Shown here piece by piece: positions 35,628 to 43,880 of a stretch of DNA of 64,000 nucleotides; positions within the stretch are counted from its first letter, which is position 1, and each line of letters opens with the position of its first letter. Made by a program: the position numbers and the translations under genes. Source of the stretch: Polaribacter ponticola (lineage in GTDB: Bacteria; Bacteroidota; Bacteroidia; Flavobacteriales; Flavobacteriaceae); assembly GCF_026191475.2 (NCBI RefSeq), contig NZ_JAOSLC020000003.1, forward strand, positions 1,209,001 to 1,273,000, given 5' to 3'. The notes below the pieces were generated by a model that was not told where the DNA came from, made no database searches, and saw only the letters and a list, made by a program, of their open reading frames with translations.

Positions 35628-35888
35628 TTATTTCATCAATTTATCTACAGTTATAATTCTAAAAGTATTAGAATTTACTGTTATTTTAATATTTTCTTCC
35701 TGATTAGAAATATAAAAATTCTTACCTATTTTTTGGTAGTTTTCTAAAGCTGTTTCTAACAATACCTTTTCTATAAGTTCTTCGCTTTCTTTTTTTGAAA
35801 AGTTAGTTCCTAACTTTTTATTTATTCTTTGGTAAACAAGTTCTGTATAACAATGCTTTTTTAGAATTTCGTTCTTGTTAATAATCAT
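35628..35888 (-). CDS. DUF3781-like small protein
   Basis: The 86-residue soluble protein contains CYTELVYQRINKKLGTNFSK and ENIKITVNSNTFRIITVDKL, which I recognise as the DUF3781 pattern. Its function is unknown. It lies within the hydroxyproline cluster between the epimerase and the oxidase, 9 bp before the oxidase start. Membership of that operon is therefore likely, though DUF3781 genes are usually found in unrelated contexts. Confidence 0.7.
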   Translation of the reverse strand: MIINKNEILKKHCYTELVYQRINKKLGTNFSKKESEELIEKVLLETALENYQKIGKNFYISNQEENIKITVNSNTFRIITVDKLMK

Positions 35889-35965
35889 AAATCAAGTAAG
35901 TTATTATACGATTCTTATATTGAAATAAATTCAGTACAAGTAAGTTTTTAATAATTAATTTAAAC

Positions 35966-36976
35966 TCAAATTACCTGAAAACCAAATGCATACGGATCAT
36001 CTTCTGGATCAATCGTAATTGTATTATGTCCAAAAATTTTTGCCCAACCTTTTATACTTGGTACAATTGCTTTTTGTTCGACTAAAGTAGTTTCTTTTTC
36101 TACACAACCTACAAATTTACTTCCAATAAAACTCTCATGAATAAATTCTTCTCCTACTTTTAATTTTCCTTTTGCAAATAACTGTGCTAATCTTGCTGAT
36201 GTTCCTGTTCCACACGGGCTTCTATCTATTGCTTTATCTCCATAAAACACCGCGTTTCTACCATGAGAAGTTGCGTCTATTGGGTTTCCTGTCCATAATA
36301 AATGAGTTACATCTTTTATGGTTACATTTTCTGGATGTATAAATTTATTTGGATATTTTTCGTTAATTCTATCTCTTACAACCTGTGAATATTGAATAAT
36401 TTTTGATGCTGTAAAATCGTGAACTCCACTAAAGTTTTTCTGTGGATCTACAATTGCGTAATAATTTCCGCCGTAGGCAACATCAAAAGTAATTTCTCCT
36501 AATTCTGGGCAATCAACCGTTAAATTCTCTGCGGCTAAGTAGCTTTTTACATTAACTAATTTTACCCAATCTACTTTATTATTTGTTTGTTGATATTCGA
36601 TTTCCACCAAACCTGCTGGCGCTTCCATTCTTATTTTCCCCGGAACTTTTGGTACAATTAAACCTTCTTCAATTGCAATGGTAATGGTACCAATTGTTCC
36701 GTGTCCACACATTGGCAAACAACCAGAAGTTTCTATAAATAAAATGGCAAAGTCGTTTTCTGGATTATGAGGTGGAAATAAAATACTACCGCTCATCATA
36801 TCATGTCCACGTGGTTCAAACATTAAACCTTTTCGTATCCAATCGTATTCTTTTAAAAAATGCTGTCGTTTTTCACTCATGGTTTTACCAATAAGATTTG
36901 GCCCTCCACTTTTTATAACTCTTACGGGATTTCCACAGGTATGCGCATCAATACAAACAAAAGTGTGTTTACTCAT
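35966..36976 (-). CDS. 4-hydroxyproline 2-epimerase
   Basis: The 336-residue member of the proline racemase superfamily has both catalytic cysteines: Cys90 in GCLPMCGHGTIG and Cys255 in DRSPCGTGTSARLAQL. The two-cysteine form marks true racemases/epimerases and excludes the trans-3-hydroxyproline dehydratase group, which has Thr at one site. FEPRGHDMMSGSILFPP is also typical. It turns trans-4-hydroxy-L-proline into cis-4-hydroxy-D-proline, the first step of catabolism. Its start is 1 bp from the stop of the aldehyde dehydrogenase, so the two are translationally linked. The pathway neighbours favour hydroxyproline over proline as substrate. Confidence 0.92.
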   Translation of the reverse strand: MSKHTFVCIDAHTCGNPVRVIKSGGPNLIGKTMSEKRQHFLKEYDWIRKGLMFEPRGHDMMSGSILFPPHNPENDFAILFIETSGCLPMCGHGTIGTITIAIEEGLIVPKVPGKIRMEAPAGLVEIEYQQTNNKVDWVKLVNVKSYLAAENLTVDCPELGEITFDVAYGGNYYAIVDPQKNFSGVHDFTASKIIQYSQVVRDRINEKYPNKFIHPENVTIKDVTHLLWTGNPIDATSHGRNAVFYGDKAIDRSPCGTGTSARLAQLFAKGKLKVGEEFIHESFIGSKFVGCVEKETTLVEQKAIVPSIKGWAKIFGHNTITIDPEDDPYAFGFQVI

Positions 36977-36977
36977 T

Positions 36978-38552
36978 TTATTTAGTTCTAATTCCGTCTA
37001 CAGTTCTAAAAATTCCTAAAGGGTTTTCGTTTTGTAATTCTTTTGGTAATAATTGATTTGGCCAATCTTGATAACTAAAAGGACGCACCCAACGTTTTAT
37101 AGAATTGACACCAACTGCTGTAAATCTGCTATCTGTAGATGCAGGATATGGACCTCCATGAACCATAGATTCGCAAACCTCAACACCTGTTGGCACTCCA
37201 TTAAAAATAATTCTTCCAACTCTATTTTGTAATGCTGAAATTACTTTTGAATTATCAGCAACTTCATTTTCATCAGAAATTACAGTTCCTGTTAATTGCC
37301 CTTCTAAATTGGCAATAATTTGTTCTAATTCAGCTTCATCTTCACATTTAACAATCATAGAAAATGGTCCAAAAACTTCTTGATGTAAGGTTGTGTTTTC
37401 TAAAAACTCTTTTCCTTCTACAACAACAACTGCTTGTTGTGCATAATTATTTTCCACATCAGATACATAATTTGCAACTACAGAAACATTGTTTTGAGAA
37501 ACCACTTTCTCTTTATTACTGTTATATTCTTTTTTAATGTTTGGGTGCAACATACAAGAAGGATTTATCTCCATAATTTCTTGTGATAAATTGTTTACAA
37601 AAGCACTTAAAGCATCACTTTTAATTGCTAATAACAATCCAGGATTTGTACAAAACTGTCCGGTTCCTAAAGTAATTGAACCTGCATAGGTTTTTGCAAT
37701 TTCTGTTTGTCTGTTTTCTAATGCTTTTGGTAAAATTACAACCGGATTAATACTCCCCATTTCTGCAAAAACCGGAATTGGTTCTTCTCTTTTTGCTGCT
37801 AAATCTAATAATGCTCTTCCTCCTTTTATGCTTCCTGTAAAACCAACTGCTTTTATTTTCGGATTTGTAACTAGTTGCTGACCAACTTCAATTCCACTAG
37901 AATTTAAATTAGAAAAAACACCATTTGGCATTCCTGTTTTTTCGGCTGCTTTAATAATTGCAGAAGCTACTAATTCTCCTGTTCCAGAATGCATTGGGTG
38001 TGACTTTACAATAACAGGACAACCTGCTGCCAAAGCTGCTGCAGTATCTCCACCTGCTGTAGAATATGCTAAAGGAAAATTACTTGCTCCAAAAACCACA
38101 ACAGGACCTAATGGAATTAGCATTTTTCGAATATCAGATCTTGGCATTGGCTCTCTCTCTGGCATTGCAGTATCTATGGTTGCTTCTAACCAAGAACCTT
38201 CTGCAACTAAATTTGCAAAATTTCTTAATTGCCCAACTGTTCTACCTCTTTCTCCTTTTGCTCTTCCTTCTGGCAAACCTGTTTCTGAACAATATGTCTT
38301 TACCAACTCATCATCTAAAGCTAAAATTTCATCTGCAATTGTGTTTAGAAATTCTGCTTTTCTTTTACCTGAAATTGTTCTAAACTCCAGAAATGCTTTT
38401 GATGCTAAATCAACAGCTTGTTGAATTTCTTCTGAAGATGCTTCAGTAAAAACAATCTCATTTTCTGTATTTAATTCTGGATTGAATGTTTTGTATGTTT
38501 TGTTTCCTTTGGCTGATAATTTATTGCCTAAGTAATTTTTTCCTGTAGTCAT
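36978..38552 (-). CDS. 2,5-dioxovalerate (alpha-ketoglutarate semialdehyde) dehydrogenase
   Basis: The 524-residue aldehyde dehydrogenase has the cofactor loop FGASNFPLAYSTAGGDTAAA, glycine motif GFTGSIKGGRALLDLA, general base Glu in VFAEMGSINPV and catalytic Cys in LGTGQFCTNPG. The longer N-terminus and the ASNFPLA block are typical of alpha-ketoglutarate semialdehyde dehydrogenases used in hydroxyproline and pentose breakdown. The product 2-oxoglutarate enters the TCA cycle. It precedes the epimerase with 1 bp between them and follows the deaminase gene by 64 bp. Whether it also oxidises 2-aminoadipate semialdehyde is an open question given the neighbouring genes. Confidence 0.9.
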   Translation of the reverse strand: MTTGKNYLGNKLSAKGNKTYKTFNPELNTENEIVFTEASSEEIQQAVDLASKAFLEFRTISGKRKAEFLNTIADEILALDDELVKTYCSETGLPEGRAKGERGRTVGQLRNFANLVAEGSWLEATIDTAMPEREPMPRSDIRKMLIPLGPVVVFGASNFPLAYSTAGGDTAAALAAGCPVIVKSHPMHSGTGELVASAIIKAAEKTGMPNGVFSNLNSSGIEVGQQLVTNPKIKAVGFTGSIKGGRALLDLAAKREEPIPVFAEMGSINPVVILPKALENRQTEIAKTYAGSITLGTGQFCTNPGLLLAIKSDALSAFVNNLSQEIMEINPSCMLHPNIKKEYNSNKEKVVSQNNVSVVANYVSDVENNYAQQAVVVVEGKEFLENTTLHQEVFGPFSMIVKCEDEAELEQIIANLEGQLTGTVISDENEVADNSKVISALQNRVGRIIFNGVPTGVEVCESMVHGGPYPASTDSRFTAVGVNSIKRWVRPFSYQDWPNQLLPKELQNENPLGIFRTVDGIRTK

Positions 38553-38616
38553 TTTTACTTATTTTTTTAATATTTTATTAAAACTTACTCGTTTGTACGC
38601 AACTTTTTTTGATAGA

Positions 38617-39574
38617 TCAACTGATTAAGTCTAAAACTTCAAGTCTTTTTTTTGCCAGCATATATCTTGCATTAACATCATCAATTTGATGTTGCGTTAA
38701 TTTTTTACCAAAAGTACGCAGTCCTCCAACAACGTCATTTTGATGAATTCCCATAGCAAGTTTAAGATATTCCATAAGCAGTGGTTGAGCATCTAGATAC
38801 GATAAGGAATTTAAAGCCTGAGAAATTTTGTTTGCTTTAGCCCATTCTCCATTTAAAACATATTCCTGCATAGTTATACTAGCTTTTGGAAAGATACAAC
38901 CTACACCCGTAATTCCACCACATGCTCCAGCGAGTCCTGCATGTACAGTAACTGTATCTACTCCTGCCAAAATTTTTAAATCTTTGTTCTCTAACATCAG
39001 AGTTTCAATAATTGAAACATCAATAGTCGATATTTTAAGAGCAGATACTTTAGGCATCACAGAAAGTCTTAAAAGAAGGTCAGTTGAAAGTGCATGATAA
39101 CCAGCTGCATCAGGATTATTATAAGGCATAATTTTTACGTCTACATCTTTTGCAGTTGCTTCAGAAAGTGCATAGTACTCATACATTTCTTTTTCAGAAG
39201 GAACTATCTTCGTTTTTGGTGGCATAACCATAACTGTATCAACTCCAACTGTAGCAAGTCCTTCAATAATTTTGACAAGTTCTTCCTTAGTTTTTGCTGA
39301 AGCTCCACTAATTAATGGAACATTATATTCTTTAGCAACCTCAGAAAGAGATTTCAATAAAGAAAGACGTTGCTTGGTGCTCAGGTAACTATTCTCTCCC
39401 AAAGTTCCAGAACCTACAAGTCCGCTCATTCTGCTTCCGCCCTTTCCTTGAACTTTTAAAATCCCTTGCAGCCTGTTTTTGTGTTGCATCAAGATCAATT
39501 TCAAGAGCGCCAGATTTTGACTCTTTCAGCCATGTAAACACTGCTGGCATTACACCTTCCCAATTAGATTTCAT
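38617..39574 (-). CDS. DHDPS-family deaminase (pyrroline-4-hydroxy-2-carboxylate deaminase), frame interrupted twice
   Basis: The class I aldolase-fold protein contains LVGSGTLGENSYLSTKQRLS, IMPYNNPDAAGYH (catalytic Tyr region) and the Schiff-base lysine in KVSALKISTID. The N-terminus MKSNWEGVMPAVFTWLKES is in a different frame. Between 39430 and 39475 two single bases seem missing. Reading gat-ttt-aaa then -1 gives FKERAEA, and one more G gives AGMSGLVGSG. With both restored the protein has 319 residues, normal for the family. In the hydroxyproline pathway it deaminates and dehydrates the pyrroline to alpha-ketoglutarate semialdehyde. It is the first gene of the minus-strand unit. The 5' part looks richer in G+C than its neighbours. 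Confidence 0.78.
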
Positions 39575-39823
39575 TTTGTTATATTTAATTGATATAAAAT
39601 TATGAATTGCTATACATTTAAAATACTATTAAATTATTCATTTTTGATATTATATTATCCATAATTAATGTAATTTAAATATTTATGAATATTTTTGTAT
39701 TAAATATTACAGCTTGAGAATTTGAGTTAATAATAATTATTTTTAGTATCTAAATTAGTTCTCGATACAATTTTTCGTTCCTCAAAATCACTCGAACTGA
39801 CATTTTCTAAACAAATAGCAACA
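39575..39823. promoter_or_regulatory. Divergent control region of the hydroxyproline genes and AraC regulator
   Basis: This 249-bp AT-rich gap separates the minus-strand catabolic unit from the plus-strand AraC gene. TATTTTTG at 39690-39697 fits a TAnnTTTG -7 box for the AraC gene. A dispersed repeat (39758-39802) fills the leader. No clear inverted repeat for the regulator was found. Confidence 0.45.
39758..39802 (+). repeat. Dispersed GTTCTCGATACAA repeat, copy before araC-like gene
   Basis: It starts GTTCTCGATACAATTTTTCG and ends TCACTCGAACTGAC. It is in direct orientation with the copy at 40666-40708, so the two bracket the regulator gene. It matches the copies at 7515-7635. Confidence 0.75.
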
Positions 39824-40662
39824 ATGAAAGTTTACCCTTTTAAAATACCAAAACCTGAAAACAATGCTTTGATTTATCAGGAAGATATTGAGGTAGTTTT
39901 TTATGATAAATTGCATCAGCATAATGAAATTCAGATTAGTTTTATTGAGAAAGGAAATGGTACTTTATTAGTTGGAGATAGCATTTCTAATTATACTGAA
40001 AATGATATTTTTGTGATTGGGAGTAATTTATCGCACGCTTTTAAAAGTGATAAAAATACCCAAGAGGCTTCTAAAATGTTAAGTGTTTTTTTTACTGAAA
40101 ATTCTTTTGGAGATGATTTTTTTAAATTGAATGAGTTTACTGAACTTAATAATTTCTTTTCTAAATCTTTACAAGGTTTACGAATAAACACTAATAAAAA
40201 GGAAATTATCAATTCCTTTTATCAACTTAAAAGAGCTTCTAAATTAGAACGTTTTATTTTGTTTTTAGAAGTTTTAAAACAAATAACAAACGCTGAATCT
40301 AAATCTCTTTCTAACTTTATTTACTCCAAAAATTACTCTGATTTAGAAGGAAAAAAATGCGAAATGTATTTGATTTCACAATAGAAAACGCTCATAAAAC
40401 AATTAATTTAGAGGATGTTGCTAACGTTGCTAATATGACTAAAAATGCATTTTGCAAATATTTTAAGAAACGAACTAATAAAACATATATCAGTTTTTTA
40501 ACAGAACTTCGAATTGAAAATGCTTGCAAGCTTTTGAATTCTAATAAGGATTTATCTATTGCTGAAATTGCTTTTAAATCTGGGTTTAATAATATCTCTA
40601 ATTTTAATAGGAAGTTTAAGGAACTCAAAAAAGTTACTCCTTTGAAATATCGATGTATTTAA
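39824..40662 (+). CDS. AraC-family transcriptional regulator, frame interrupted
   Basis: The N-terminal cupin-like sensor domain includes FYDKLHQHNEIQISFIEKGN and a glycine-rich TLLVGDSISNY turn. The C-terminal half has two AraC helix-turn-helix motifs (INLEDVANVANMTKNAFCKYFKK and LSIAEIAFKSGFNNISNFNR). The first frame stops soon after DLEGKK; one A added to the run at 40351-40357 continues MRNVFDFTIENAHKTINLED and gives 279 residues. It is divergent from the hydroxyproline catabolic unit, the usual position for a pathway-specific activator. The effector is probably hydroxyproline or an intermediate. Direct repeats flank the gene. Confidence 0.82.
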
Positions 40663-40665
40663 AAA

Positions 40666-40708
40666 GTTCTCGATACAATTTTGATAAAAAAATCAAATCA
40701 CTCGAACA
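40666..40708 (+). repeat. Dispersed GTTCTCGATACAA repeat, copy after araC-like gene
   Basis: It begins 4 bp after the AraC stop: GTTCTCGATACAATTTTGAT, A-run, ATCAAAT and TCACTCGAACAGAC. The centre ATTTGAT/ATCAAAT can fold, so it may also act as a terminator. Confidence 0.72.
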
Positions 40709-40740
40709 GACAAACTATTGAAACAAGTTCAGTTTAAAAA

Positions 40741-41109
40741 TTACAAATTTTCTAATTCTTTCTGTGCTTTTTTAGTTAAACCACTCACTACTAAATCATA
40801 AGAATTATTAATAAGTTCAAATACCATTTTATCTGAAACATCACTCGTATTTATAGTAACTGTATTCCAATGTTTTTTACTCATATGAAACCCCGGATTT
40901 ACACCTTCATATTCTCCTCTTAACTCTAATGCTTTTTCAGGATCACATTTTAAGTTAATACTTTCTTCTCCTTTTTCCCATTTTTCTAAACCAGAAAGTG
41001 CAAACATTTTATGCATTACTTTAAAAACAAGTGTTACATCATCAAAAGGAAAGTGTTCTGTTACTCCTTTTTTGGCAATACAAAAATCTCTTAGTTGCTC
41101 TATATGCAT
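40741..41109 (-). CDS. MmcQ/YjbR-family protein
   Basis: The 122-residue CyaY-like fold has family marks MHIEQLRDFCIAKKGVTEHFPFD near the N-terminus, KMFALSGLEKW, LKCDPEKALELR and the end block MSKKHWNTVTINTSDVSD with VVSGLTKK. The family is often called DNA-binding, but its role is unclear. It stands alone between the AraC gene and corA. Confidence 0.92.
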   Translation of the reverse strand: MHIEQLRDFCIAKKGVTEHFPFDDVTLVFKVMHKMFALSGLEKWEKGEESINLKCDPEKALELRGEYEGVNPGFHMSKKHWNTVTINTSDVSDKMVFELINNSYDLVVSGLTKKAQKELENL

Positions 41110-41186
41110 TTAAATTTTGTTTAAAAAAGCGTTTATTATTAGATTAAAAAGTATCTTTAACTATCAAATTTACAATTATTATTTAA

Positions 41187-42167
41187 ATGGAAAATGATTT
41201 TTTAAAAAACACATCTCTCATAAGTTATTCTAAGAAAAACTATGAAAAAACGAGTTATTCATCTATTTCTGATGTTGTGCTTACCAATACAACACCATCT
41301 ACAGAATGGTTAAATACGTATGGGTTAAATTTTAGAAACATTTTTAAAAAAATAATTATAAATAATAATTTAGACGATTTCTTGATTAAATTATTCATGA
41401 AAGAAGAGCATCCAAATAAAGTTATTTTACTTGACGATTTGGTGTTTATTAGTACTCGTGTTTTAAAAACTGAAAGTAAAGACTTAGATTCTGAACAAAT
41501 GTTTTTTATCTTTTCTTCTGGGTTTCTATGGAGTATTCAAGAAAAAAGTGGCGATTACTTTAATTGGATTCGTGAGCGTTTAGAAGGTGATAAAGGAATT
41601 GTAAGGAAAAAGAAAGCTGATTATTTATTGTACTTAGTTTTAGAATCTATTGTTGATAATTATGAAGAAGCCTATCAAAAAAATGCTGATTTAAGTTCTG
41701 ATAAATTAAATGCAGAAATTATAAAACCAACTCCTGAATTTACTTCTTTAGTGGAAAAAAGAAAACAGGAATTGTTCAACTTTAAAAAAGCAGCAATAAG
41801 TTTAAAAGACATGATTATAAAATTAGAAAAAATTAAAATTGCAGATTTTGACATTAAATATTATAGTGAATTAAAAGAACAAACCAGTAATTTAATTTCT
41901 AATATCGATTTTGAATTACAAGAGCTAGAAAGTAAAATAAACTTGATTTTTAGTATACAAGGTCACAGATTAAATGAGGTAATGAAAACATTAACCATTC
42001 TATCTGTAATTTTTATTCCGTTAACTTTTTTAGCTGGTATTTATGGTATGAATTTTGAAAATATTCCTGAGTTAAAGCTCAAATATGGCTATTTTATTCT
42101 CTTAGGAATTATGGTTTTGGTAACCGTTATTTCTATTTGGTACTTTAAACGTAAAAAGTGGTTTTAA
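41187..42167 (+). CDS. CorA-like Mg2+/divalent cation channel
   Basis: The 326-residue protein has a long cytoplasmic funnel domain followed by two C-terminal membrane helices (LTILSVIFIPLTFLAGI and YFILLGIMVLVTVISIWYF). The signature YGMNF stands between them, and the basic tail KRKKWF is typical. A long amphipathic helix around residues 225-270 matches the CorA stalk. It mediates passive Mg2+ (or Co2+) uptake as a pentamer. It is monocistronic. Next to it on the plus strand lies the serine hydrolase cassette region. Confidence 0.93.
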   Translation: MENDFLKNTSLISYSKKNYEKTSYSSISDVVLTNTTPSTEWLNTYGLNFRNIFKKIIINNNLDDFLIKLFMKEEHPNKVILLDDLVFISTRVLKTESKDLDSEQMFFIFSSGFLWSIQEKSGDYFNWIRERLEGDKGIVRKKKADYLLYLVLESIVDNYEEAYQKNADLSSDKLNAEIIKPTPEFTSLVEKRKQELFNFKKAAISLKDMIIKLEKIKIADFDIKYYSELKEQTSNLISNIDFELQELESKINLIFSIQGHRLNEVMKTLTILSVIFIPLTFLAGIYGMNFENIPELKLKYGYFILLGIMVLVTVISIWYFKRKKWF

Positions 42168-42212
42168 AAATTAATTTAGTTTGTTTCTAAACTCAATTTT
42201 AAAGAACTTCGC

Positions 42213-42261
42213 TAACTACGTTTATAAAACATTAAAACGTTGCATAAACGTGTATACGTTA
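42213..42261 (+). repeat. attC-like imperfect palindrome, left side of serine hydrolase gene
   Basis: TAACTACGTTTAT (42213-42225) pairs imperfectly with ATAAACGTGTATACGTTA (42244-42261). It starts with TAAC and ends with GTTA like an integron attC site, at 49 bp. The end GTTACCCACA (42258-42267) is the exact reverse complement of TGTGGGTAAC at 43749-43758. Confidence 0.5.
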
Positions 42262-42277
42262 CCCACAATTAAAAAAA

Positions 42278-43744
42278 ATGAAGTACATCCAATTAACTTT
42301 AGTATTTTCTATCATATTTTTTGGATGTAATTCTTCAAAAAAGAGTATTCAGAACTCACCAAAATCAAATTACGATATTGAATTTATCGATTATTTATTT
42401 AAAGATTATGTTGGGAATAGACCAAGTGCAAGTGTCATTGTAATCAAAGACAATCAAATTGATTTTACAAAAAATTATGGTTTTGCTGATCTAGAGAACA
42501 ACAAACTCGCTACATCTAAAACCAACTATCGAATTGCTTCTGTTACCAAACAGTTTACAGCAATGGCAATAATGATTTTAGTAAATCAAGACAAACTAGC
42601 TTACGAAACAACTCTTACCGAAATTTTTCCCGAATTCCCTGAATATGGAAAAGACATTACTATAAGACAACTCTTAACACATCGCTCAGGATTAGTAAAA
42701 TACAATCGTTTTATTAAGAAAAACCAAACTGAACAAATGTTAGATAAGGACGTTTTAGATGGACTTTTAAAAACTGACAGTACATATTTTCAACCTAACA
42801 CAAAATATGCTTATAGCAATACTGGCTATGCAGTATTAGCCCAAGTGATTGAAAAAATAACAGGAATATCATTTTCAGATTTTATGGAAAAAGAAATATT
42901 CCTTCCATTAGGAATGACAAATTCCACTATTCTTGTAAAAAACAGAGAAATTAAAAATAGAGCCTTCGGTTACATAGTAAAGGACACTTCAATTATTGCC
43001 AAAGACCAAAGTTTAACAAGTGCAATTCAAGGAGATGGAGGTGTTTACACTTCTATTTTAGATTATTACAAATGGGACAAAGCATTGTATTCAGATAAAT
43101 TGATACCACAGGCTAAATTAGATGAGGCATTTTATAATTACAATGAAAAAGGAAAATCCACTGAAGATGGTTATGGATATGGTTGGATTGTTAATTATTT
43201 TAATGGAACAAAAATATTACAACACGGAGGTTCTTCTACTGGGTTTGGTAGTCACGTGATACGAATACCAAGCGAAAATATTTCTGTTGCAATTTTTACC
43301 AACAGGAACAAAAGAGGTCAAGAATTGCCCAATAGAGCAAAAGCCTTACTTAGTCATTTCACTAACGGGAAATTTCAAATGCCATTTGAAATTATTTTAG
43401 AAAAAGAAATTGACCTTAATGGAATAGATAGAGGAATAGATTTATATAACAAGATTAAAAGAGACACCGTAAACTATTCTGTGTCTAAAGGCGGACTTTT
43501 TAATTTTGGAATAAGCTATATCAATGCTAACAAAAACAATGATGCTTTAAAATTATTTTCGGTTCTACAAAGTGATTATCCAGACTATTTTGGTGGATAT
43601 TATGGAAGTGCGGTAATTTACCAGCAAGAAAAAAACTCTAAAAAAGCAATTGAATATTACAAAAAAACAATATCACACAGTACCGAAAAAGAAAAATGGG
43701 CAGCAGACCATTCACAGAAAATGATTAATGAACTTTCGGAATAA
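42278..43744 (+). CDS. Class C beta-lactamase-like serine hydrolase, lipoprotein
   Basis: The 488-residue exported enzyme has the lipobox IIFFGCNSSKK (Cys at about 17). The beta-lactamase/DD-peptidase motifs are SVTK in RIASVTKQFTAMAI (nucleophile Ser at about 90), YSN in YAYSNTGYAVLAQVIEK, and HGG in LQHGGSSTGFGSH. The C-terminal 100 residues hold TPR-like helices (NKNNDALKLFSVLQSDYPDY). It could act on peptidoglycan peptides, esters or D-amino peptides; true beta-lactam hydrolysis is not predicted by sequence alone. It is a lone gene between two attC-like palindromes, looking like a gene cassette with its own terminal repeat. Confidence 0.9.
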   Translation: MKYIQLTLVFSIIFFGCNSSKKSIQNSPKSNYDIEFIDYLFKDYVGNRPSASVIVIKDNQIDFTKNYGFADLENNKLATSKTNYRIASVTKQFTAMAIMILVNQDKLAYETTLTEIFPEFPEYGKDITIRQLLTHRSGLVKYNRFIKKNQTEQMLDKDVLDGLLKTDSTYFQPNTKYAYSNTGYAVLAQVIEKITGISFSDFMEKEIFLPLGMTNSTILVKNREIKNRAFGYIVKDTSIIAKDQSLTSAIQGDGGVYTSILDYYKWDKALYSDKLIPQAKLDEAFYNYNEKGKSTEDGYGYGWIVNYFNGTKILQHGGSSTGFGSHVIRIPSENISVAIFTNRNKRGQELPNRAKALLSHFTNGKFQMPFEIILEKEIDLNGIDRGIDLYNKIKRDTVNYSVSKGGLFNFGISYINANKNNDALKLFSVLQSDYPDYFGGYYGSAVIYQQEKNSKKAIEYYKKTISHSTEKEKWAADHSQKMINELSE

Positions 43745-43754
43745 AAACTGTGGG

Positions 43755-43880
43755 TAACAATGTGTATAATTCATTGCTAGTTATAGCCTACTTACGAAAG
43801 TCCTCGCGAATTTTCTGTTTAATTTTTATTTACTAAATTAGTGGCTCAAACACGCAACGAAATCATACACTAGACCGTTA
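43755..43880 (+). repeat. attC-like 126-bp imperfect palindrome, right side of serine hydrolase gene
   Basis: The left arm TAACAATG...TTGC (43755-43777) pairs with GCAACG...CCGTTA (43854-43880), and an inner AGCCTAC (43785-43791) pairs with GTGGCT (43841-43846). The total length and TAAC...GTTA ends resemble Vibrio-type attC (VCR) sites. The last bases GTTAGCG contain the stop codon of the neighbouring hydrolase gene. The canonical RYYYAAC/GTTRRRY consensus is not fully met. Confidence 0.6.

Noticed and set aside
38066..38383. Leucine-rich ORF antisense to the aldehyde dehydrogenase gene
   Set aside because: Composition is that of an antisense frame; the sense gene has all catalytic motifs.
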